A stretch of 36,780 nucleotides of DNA, from positions 1 through 36,780 of the forward strand of contig LSZA01000036.1 in assembly GCA_001637315.1 (NCBI GenBank). Reading direction: 5' to 3'. Made by a program: the position numbers and the translations under genes. Shown piece after piece: positions 32,749 through 36,780 of the stretch. Position 1 is the stretch's first letter. Each line of letters opens with the position of its first letter. The DNA is from Phormidium willei BDU 130791 (GTDB lineage Bacteria > Cyanobacteriota > Cyanobacteriia > Cyanobacteriales > Geitlerinemataceae). Under the pieces are notes generated by a model. The model did not search any database and was not told where the DNA came from. It saw nothing but the letters and a program-made list of their open reading frames with translations.

Positions 32749-34956
32749 TCAGAATGGGTTCGGCAGGGATTCGTTCCAGGCCAGATGGGCGTTGATTTCG
32801 GCCGGCGATCGCCAAACGGGACGGAGTTCTTGTCGGCTTAACTGCTCTAAGGAGCGGTCTTCGACACCGGGAATGGCGTTAGGTTGGCTGGCATTGGCAT
32901 AACTCAGGGCAGCCATGGCCCGGACTGGGTCGCTAAACTCAATGGCCGCTACATAGGAGTCGCCCCCATAGGCAATGTGTTGATGGTTCTCGCCGGGACG
33001 GAACCAGAGGGAACGGAAGACGCCCAGAGGACCATCAGCACCATTGGCCGGCAGATTCGTTTCCTCATTAACCAGACGGAACACCTCGCCCCAGGTCACA
33101 TCAATGCGTCCATAGGTTGCGCGAACCTCCTCAGCGACGCTCGCCAACCTGGCCACAGCCTCCTCGGGGTCAGCCAGTCCATCGGGGGTAGTGAGGGGGT
33201 TGTCTTCTTGCCAAGGTTGGGCAAAGAGATGATTCAAGCCTAGGGTTTCGGCCCAACGTAGAAAGAGGACGGCGCCGCGACGGCCGGCTTGGGTTTGGCC
33301 ATCCCAGGCGCTGAGGACGGCCACGGCTTCGAGGAGGTTGGGGTCTTCTTGGGTTTGAGCGGCTTGGGCGGCTCGGGGGAGGAGATCATCTAAAAGGCGA
33401 TGGGCTAATAAGCTGTCGGTGGAATGTTTGTAGTGAATGAGTTCCTCAAAGGTGATTGAGGGGTCGTTGGCCAGCATCCGCGCCGATTGCTGCGATCGCA
33501 GGGACATCGGACCCCTCGGGGCCATATAGGCGGGATAGTCGTCGGGGGAGAGGACTTGAGGAAATGTCGTCGTCCAGGGGGGATCGTTGGCGTTTTGCAG
33601 CCAGCCGCTCGGGGGATCTAAGACGCGGGGTAAGTCCTGATAGGGGTGAACCTCGTCCCAGAGAGTCTCGGGGGTATCACCCGGCTGAATCTGCAACCAA
33701 TGGTCAAAGTCGCCCTGGTCTCGCAGGGGAACCCGCCCATTGAAGACATGAAGGATATGACCAGCGGCATCGCCATAGATAATCGTGAACATAGGCAGTT
33801 GCAGCGGTTCGAGAGCCGCTTCAAAGTCTCCTAGGGTCTGGGCTTGAGCCATGGCCCACCATTGTTCTAAGGCACCGGCTTGGTCTAATCCCACCACTCG
33901 CAGGGCAATGGCTTTATCTGCGTCTTGGTGAACGACGGGACCATGGCGCGATCGCCGAATTGGCAGCGGTTCCTGGACCATTGTTCCATCTGACTGTTTG
34001 ATGGTGAGGGTTTGCTGGCTTTCCTCAAAGGTCTCTCGTTCTCCTTGCCAACGATAGCCGTCGTCGATGAGGTCCAGTTGATAGGCGTCCCAGCCGTCAT
34101 AGGTGTTGATGGTATGCGTCCAGCCTAGGTCGTCATTAAAGGCAATGGTGAGGACAGGAATACCCACCAGGGTGGCGCCGTAGGCATTGATATCGGGACC
34201 CGACAAATGGGCTTCGTACCAGCGGAAGCGTTCCGACCAAAACAGATGGGGATTGGCTAAAAGCAGGGTGTGACCGCTGGCGCTACGTTCTGGGGCGATC
34301 GCCCAACCGTTGGACCCCAATTGAGCTGAGGAGTCGAGGGCTTGAGGTTCTGGGGCGTGACTGGGTTGCGTGAGCTTGGCAATCTCATTGGGATTGACAA
34401 TAAACGTGAAGTGTAGCAGTTGCTGAGCGTGGGCCAGGACATCTTGGGGGGTGACGGGTAAGACCACTTGAACGTCCGGAGAGAGGCGATCGCCCTGGGC
34501 TTCGGCGTAAGCGTTGATTCCGGCGGCAAAGGCATCGAGATTGTCCCGAAAATCGGGGGATTGAGCCTCGTACCAGTCTGCGGCTCGTTCGGGAATGCCC
34601 AAGGTCCGCACCCAGCGATCGCCGTCATGATAGTCTTCTCCCCAATACTCGGCGGCTCGCCCTCGGGCTTGGCCATACAGGCGTAAGAGTAAATCTCCGT
34701 GACTGCGCATTTGCGCCCAGCCAAAGCCATAGAAGATTCCCTGTTGGTCGTCAGCATTGATATGGGGGACACCATGATCATCCCAACGGAGATTGATCGA
34801 ATCTGGGCGGGAATCTTGGCTGAGGTGGGTTTGGGTCGGCCCTTGGGCCAGGGTTTGACTCGACCAGGCAGCGATGAGGGCGATCGCAAAACCCAAGATT
34901 AGGGCAATCCCCCGACGGAGGAGATGCGATCGGCGAGATGAGGGGATTGGCAGCAT
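32749..34956 (-). CDS. Penicillin acylase family (PvdQ/AHL-acylase-like) Ntn hydrolase
   Basis: 735 aa precursor. A signal peptide is evident (RR...LL, hydrophobic 15-31, SQTLAQ), so the enzyme is periplasmic. The alpha-chain region has RWDDHGVPHI and GFGWAQMRSHGDLLLRLYGQARGRAAEYWG. Autoprocessing should occur before Ser215 in LGSNGWAIAP, which becomes the N-terminal nucleophile of the beta chain; LLLANPHL and PVLTIAFNDDLGWTHT follow as in the family. Members cleave acyl amides: penicillins, N-acyl-homoserine lactones, or, for PvdQ of Pseudomonas, the fatty acyl group of a pyoverdine precursor. Beside an NRPS line that begins with a fatty acyl-AMP ligase, removal or recycling of the lipid tail is an attractive hypothesis. 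Quorum-signal degradation is the main alternative. Confidence 0.9.
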   Translation of the reverse strand: MLPIPSSRRSHLLRRGIALILGFAIALIAAWSSQTLAQGPTQTHLSQDSRPDSINLRWDDHGVPHINADDQQGIFYGFGWAQMRSHGDLLLRLYGQARGRAAEYWGEDYHDGDRWVRTLGIPERAADWYEAQSPDFRDNLDAFAAGINAYAEAQGDRLSPDVQVVLPVTPQDVLAHAQQLLHFTFIVNPNEIAKLTQPSHAPEPQALDSSAQLGSNGWAIAPERSASGHTLLLANPHLFWSERFRWYEAHLSGPDINAYGATLVGIPVLTIAFNDDLGWTHTINTYDGWDAYQLDLIDDGYRWQGERETFEESQQTLTIKQSDGTMVQEPLPIRRSRHGPVVHQDADKAIALRVVGLDQAGALEQWWAMAQAQTLGDFEAALEPLQLPMFTIIYGDAAGHILHVFNGRVPLRDQGDFDHWLQIQPGDTPETLWDEVHPYQDLPRVLDPPSGWLQNANDPPWTTTFPQVLSPDDYPAYMAPRGPMSLRSQQSARMLANDPSITFEELIHYKHSTDSLLAHRLLDDLLPRAAQAAQTQEDPNLLEAVAVLSAWDGQTQAGRRGAVLFLRWAETLGLNHLFAQPWQEDNPLTTPDGLADPEEAVARLASVAEEVRATYGRIDVTWGEVFRLVNEETNLPANGADGPLGVFRSLWFRPGENHQHIAYGGDSYVAAIEFSDPVRAMAALSYANASQPNAIPGVEDRSLEQLSRQELRPVWRSPAEINAHLAWNESLPNPF

Positions 34957-34999
34957 TACCTGACGGACAAGACGTGTGACTTAAAAGAAATATCTAGCA

Positions 35000-35028
35000 A
35001 TTATACAGAACAACCTCACCTCTGAATA
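35000..35028 (-). promoter_or_regulatory. Possible acylase promoter
   Basis: On the minus strand a perfect TATAAT lies at 35005-35000. With a spacer of 17, the -35 would be TATTCA (35028-35023), a weak match. Transcription would start near 34993, about 37 bases before the acylase ATG. Confidence 0.4.
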
Positions 35029-35178
35029 GCTCAACAAAGTTCGGCGACTATTTTTCGTAATCCGGCCAAGAGACAGTGGGGCTGAAACACTGGCAGGTTA
35101 AAAGTTTCAGTAATTTCAGACGGACGAGTACACCTTGGCTCGGGGGTTCAATTTTAGCGAATGGTTCTCAATTGGTTA

Positions 35179-35208
35179 TTGACATCTGTTTCTAACTAGC
35201 AGCATAAT
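35179..35208 (+). promoter_or_regulatory. Sigma70-type promoter of the TonB-like gene
   Basis: TTGACA (35179-35184), spacer of 18, CATAAT (35203-35208; five of six). The expected start near 35215 leaves a leader of about 130 bases before ATG 35343. Confidence 0.55.
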
Positions 35209-35342
35209 AAGCTCGGTCAAGGCTTGAGGGTTGACCGAGATGAGTCCAAACGCGGATTCATCTGAACGGCCTTTCGTGAATTAGAGTCATCTGGAGTCCG
35301 GGATAGCCCAGATAGCCGTGATGGACAGAATAAGGGAACACC

Positions 35343-36780
35343 ATGCTACAGCACGCCAGTTCAATTCGAGAATACCGTTTGCAGGATGTAGAGCTACTCA
35401 GACGAGTTCTTTTGTACTGTTTGGGGGGGTCTGCGATCGCCCATGCCGTGCTGCTAACCCTGGGGATTTTGTCCGGTTCTCCCAACTCAATTCGCGCTAA
35501 AAACGATGAGCCGATTGAATTCATTGTCATTGAGGAGGTTCGCCCAGACGCACCGGAAATGACGGATTCCCCAGAAAGGGTCACCGAGGCTCCGGCGGAG
35601 ACCCCAGCTGAGGTCAGTGATTCGGCAACGAACACCTTAGAGTCAGGAGTTCCATCGGCGTTAAGTTTTAATGATAGCCCCGCCAATCCAACGTCAACGG
35701 CTCCAGACTCGCCGAGTTCCCAAGACGAGTCCTTTGAAGACCCCTTGGTGAATGAACCTAATGAGCCGGCGAAGGCCCCGGCTGAGTCGACGACAGCATC
35801 AGATTCCGCTCCTGACTCCTCTAAACCACTAGAGTCGGCGGCAACCCGTCAAGATAGCCCCAGTTCAGACGCGAGTTCAGATCTATTGACCACGGACGGG
35901 GCGGCGACCGATGCTGCGAAGGTTCCCGAAACCGATAGTGGTTCCGAGAGCGACTCAGATTCGGGGTCTGGCGAGGCTGTAGCAACAGAGGAGTCGGGTG
36001 GGTCATCCAATGGGGAATCTAATGCAGTCAGTTCGGGACCTGTTCGTCCGGGAGCAGCGACAACGGGACTATTTGAGAATTGGGGTAACGATTCTGGAGG
36101 CTCAGGGGATGGGGACAATGGTCGTTCGGGCGATCGCACGGCGGTTCGTTCTCCAGGAAGTCCCAGTCGCCAAGGTCGGCCCTCTGCACCGCCACGAGAG
36201 ACGTCTGGTTCAGGTGGCGGTGATGGTAGTGGTTTAGCTTGTGCTGAGGGTTGTGAAGGCAGCTATGAGTATTCTGGAGAGGATACCGTGCGCCAAAATC
36301 CCTTGATTCGCGCTCGCCGCAATGAGGATGGGGATTATGATTATGAGTTGATTGAGTCGAGTGGCAGTGAAGCGGCAGACCGAGCCGCTCTCGAAACCGC
36401 TCGTCAGTCTCGCTATCAGGGCGATCGCGATGAGTTCACCATTGAAGCTCAGGTCGCCCGCGATGAGGAGGAAGCTGAACGCTATCGCCAACAGGTGCAA
36501 CGGCAACGGGAACAGGCCCAACAAGAACAGGCCCAACAAGAACGGGAACGACAAGAACGGGCGCAGCAGGAGCAACGGCGACAGGCTCAACCGGCTCCTG
36601 AGCCAGACCCTGCACCTGAAGTTGAGGAGTTCTCTGCACCCAGTCCAACTCCGACGACCTCCTCAACACCTGAGGCGACGGAAGAGGTTGCACCGGCGGC
36701 AGACCCATCTTTTGAGGACGAGAAGTTGCCGGCGGTGACTCCTACGCCTACGCCTACGCCAACCCCGGAACCGGTGTATG
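35343..36780 (+). CDS. TonB-like energy transducer, 3' end cut by window
   Basis: Open from ATG 35343 (AAGGGA just upstream) to the edge, 479 codons. Residues ~1-26 are cytoplasmic; ~27-47 form one membrane helix with the Ser/His face seen in TonB (YCLGGSAIAHAVLLTLGIL). A long Ser/Asp/Glu/Pro/Gly-rich periplasmic region follows (~50-295). At ~299-365 CAEGCEG, then YDYELIESSGSEAADRAALETARQSRY resembles the TonB C-terminal domain pattern (xLxxSSGxxxLDxAAxxAxxxxxF). After it come an E/R/Q-rich coiled segment with 15-base repeats and a TP-repeat tail. TonB couples the proton motive force to outer-membrane receptors such as the one at 25974. The name rests on layout and the TonB_C-like motif; the remaining C-terminus is not visible. 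Confidence 0.75.
   Translation, partial: MLQHASSIREYRLQDVELLRRVLLYCLGGSAIAHAVLLTLGILSGSPNSIRAKNDEPIEFIVIEEVRPDAPEMTDSPERVTEAPAETPAEVSDSATNTLESGVPSALSFNDSPANPTSTAPDSPSSQDESFEDPLVNEPNEPAKAPAESTTASDSAPDSSKPLESAATRQDSPSSDASSDLLTTDGAATDAAKVPETDSGSESDSDSGSGEAVATEESGGSSNGESNAVSSGPVRPGAATTGLFENWGNDSGGSGDGDNGRSGDRTAVRSPGSPSRQGRPSAPPRETSGSGGGDGSGLACAEGCEGSYEYSGEDTVRQNPLIRARRNEDGDYDYELIESSGSEAADRAALETARQSRYQGDRDEFTIEAQVARDEEEAERYRQQVQRQREQAQQEQAQQERERQERAQQEQRRQAQPAPEPDPAPEVEEFSAPSPTPTTSSTPEATEEVAPAADPSFEDEKLPAVTPTPTPTPTPEPVY
36510..36569 (+). repeat. 15-base coding repeat in the TonB-like gene
   Basis: Four in-frame 15-base units encode EQAQQ, EQAQQ, ERERQ and ERAQQ. The first two are identical and the others diverged. 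They lengthen a helical Gln/Glu/Arg rod and are likely to vary in number between strains. Confidence 0.8.

Larger units (their letters stand above)
34957..35342. other. Divergent intergenic region between acylase and tonB-like gene
   Basis: 386 bases with no credible gene. It holds the minus-strand promoter candidate near the acylase and a good plus-strand promoter for the TonB-like gene, both listed separately. No palindrome long enough to call an operator was found by eye. Confidence 0.6.

Noticed and set aside
32741..32815. 25-residue extension of the sucrase/ferredoxin-like protein
   Set aside because: It overlaps the acylase coding end and lacks family features; ATG 32740 fits operon spacing.
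35158..35176. Possible Fur-like box (TTCTCAATTGG) just upstream of the TonB promoter
   Set aside because: Only a short part resembles the AT-rich cyanobacterial Fur sites I remember, with no symmetry; too weak to call without a matrix scan.
35258..35686. 142-codon minus-strand frame over the start of the TonB-like gene
   Set aside because: Antisense to a frame with membrane helix, promoter and ribosome-binding site; its own product has no recognisable features.
1..36780. Abundant GCGATCGC octamers as regulatory sites
   Set aside because: HIP1 is genome-wide in many cyanobacteria and occurs mostly inside genes here, so it marks the lineage rather than control sites.

Overview
The window looks like chromosomal DNA of a cyanobacterium, probably filamentous. 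The octamer GCGATCGC (HIP1) recurs throughout, there is a tandem heptamer repeat (TTCCCTG) of the kind common in filamentous cyanobacteria, and the TonB-dependent receptor has an N-terminal AMIN domain, a cyanobacterial habit. The species cannot be named from the sequence.

Positions 25020 down to 1 (minus strand) hold one co-directional assembly line of six genes with gaps of -4 to +85 bases. Its order is FAAL-ACP-C-A-PCP, then a PKS module KS-AT-KR-ACP, then C-A-PCP, C-A-PCP-E, C-A-PCP-C-TauD, and finally an NRPS cut by the left edge that opens with a degenerate C-like domain. The termination domain is not in the window. Pocket residues read by eye give Asn-like, malonate, Gly, an unassigned residue epimerised to D, and Gly. 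The next module (probably Asp) is apparently beta-hydroxylated by the fused SyrP/TauD-type domain. This is the architecture of a beta-hydroxyaspartate lipopeptide siderophore, close in concept to the cyanochelin family but with its own module order.

A gene-free stretch of about 950 bases (25021-25973) separates this operon from a divergent plus-strand operon for siderophore traffic: an AMIN/TonB-dependent receptor (25974), a siderophore-binding lipoprotein (28642), an EntS-like MFS exporter (29598) and a SAM methyltransferase (30955). This operon ends in a strong hairpin at 31750-31795, shared with a convergent minus-strand pair. That pair is a penicillin-acylase/PvdQ-type Ntn hydrolase (34956-32749) followed by a sucrase/ferredoxin-like thioredoxin-fold Fe-S protein (32740-31766). 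A TonB-like energy transducer starts at 35343 behind a good sigma70-type promoter and runs off the right edge.

Together the window encodes synthesis, export, outer-membrane uptake, periplasmic capture and energy transduction for one lipopeptide siderophore. The acylase and the Fe-S protein are candidate processing and iron-release enzymes. The inner-membrane ABC permease and ATPase, a thioesterase and a dedicated regulator are not seen here.
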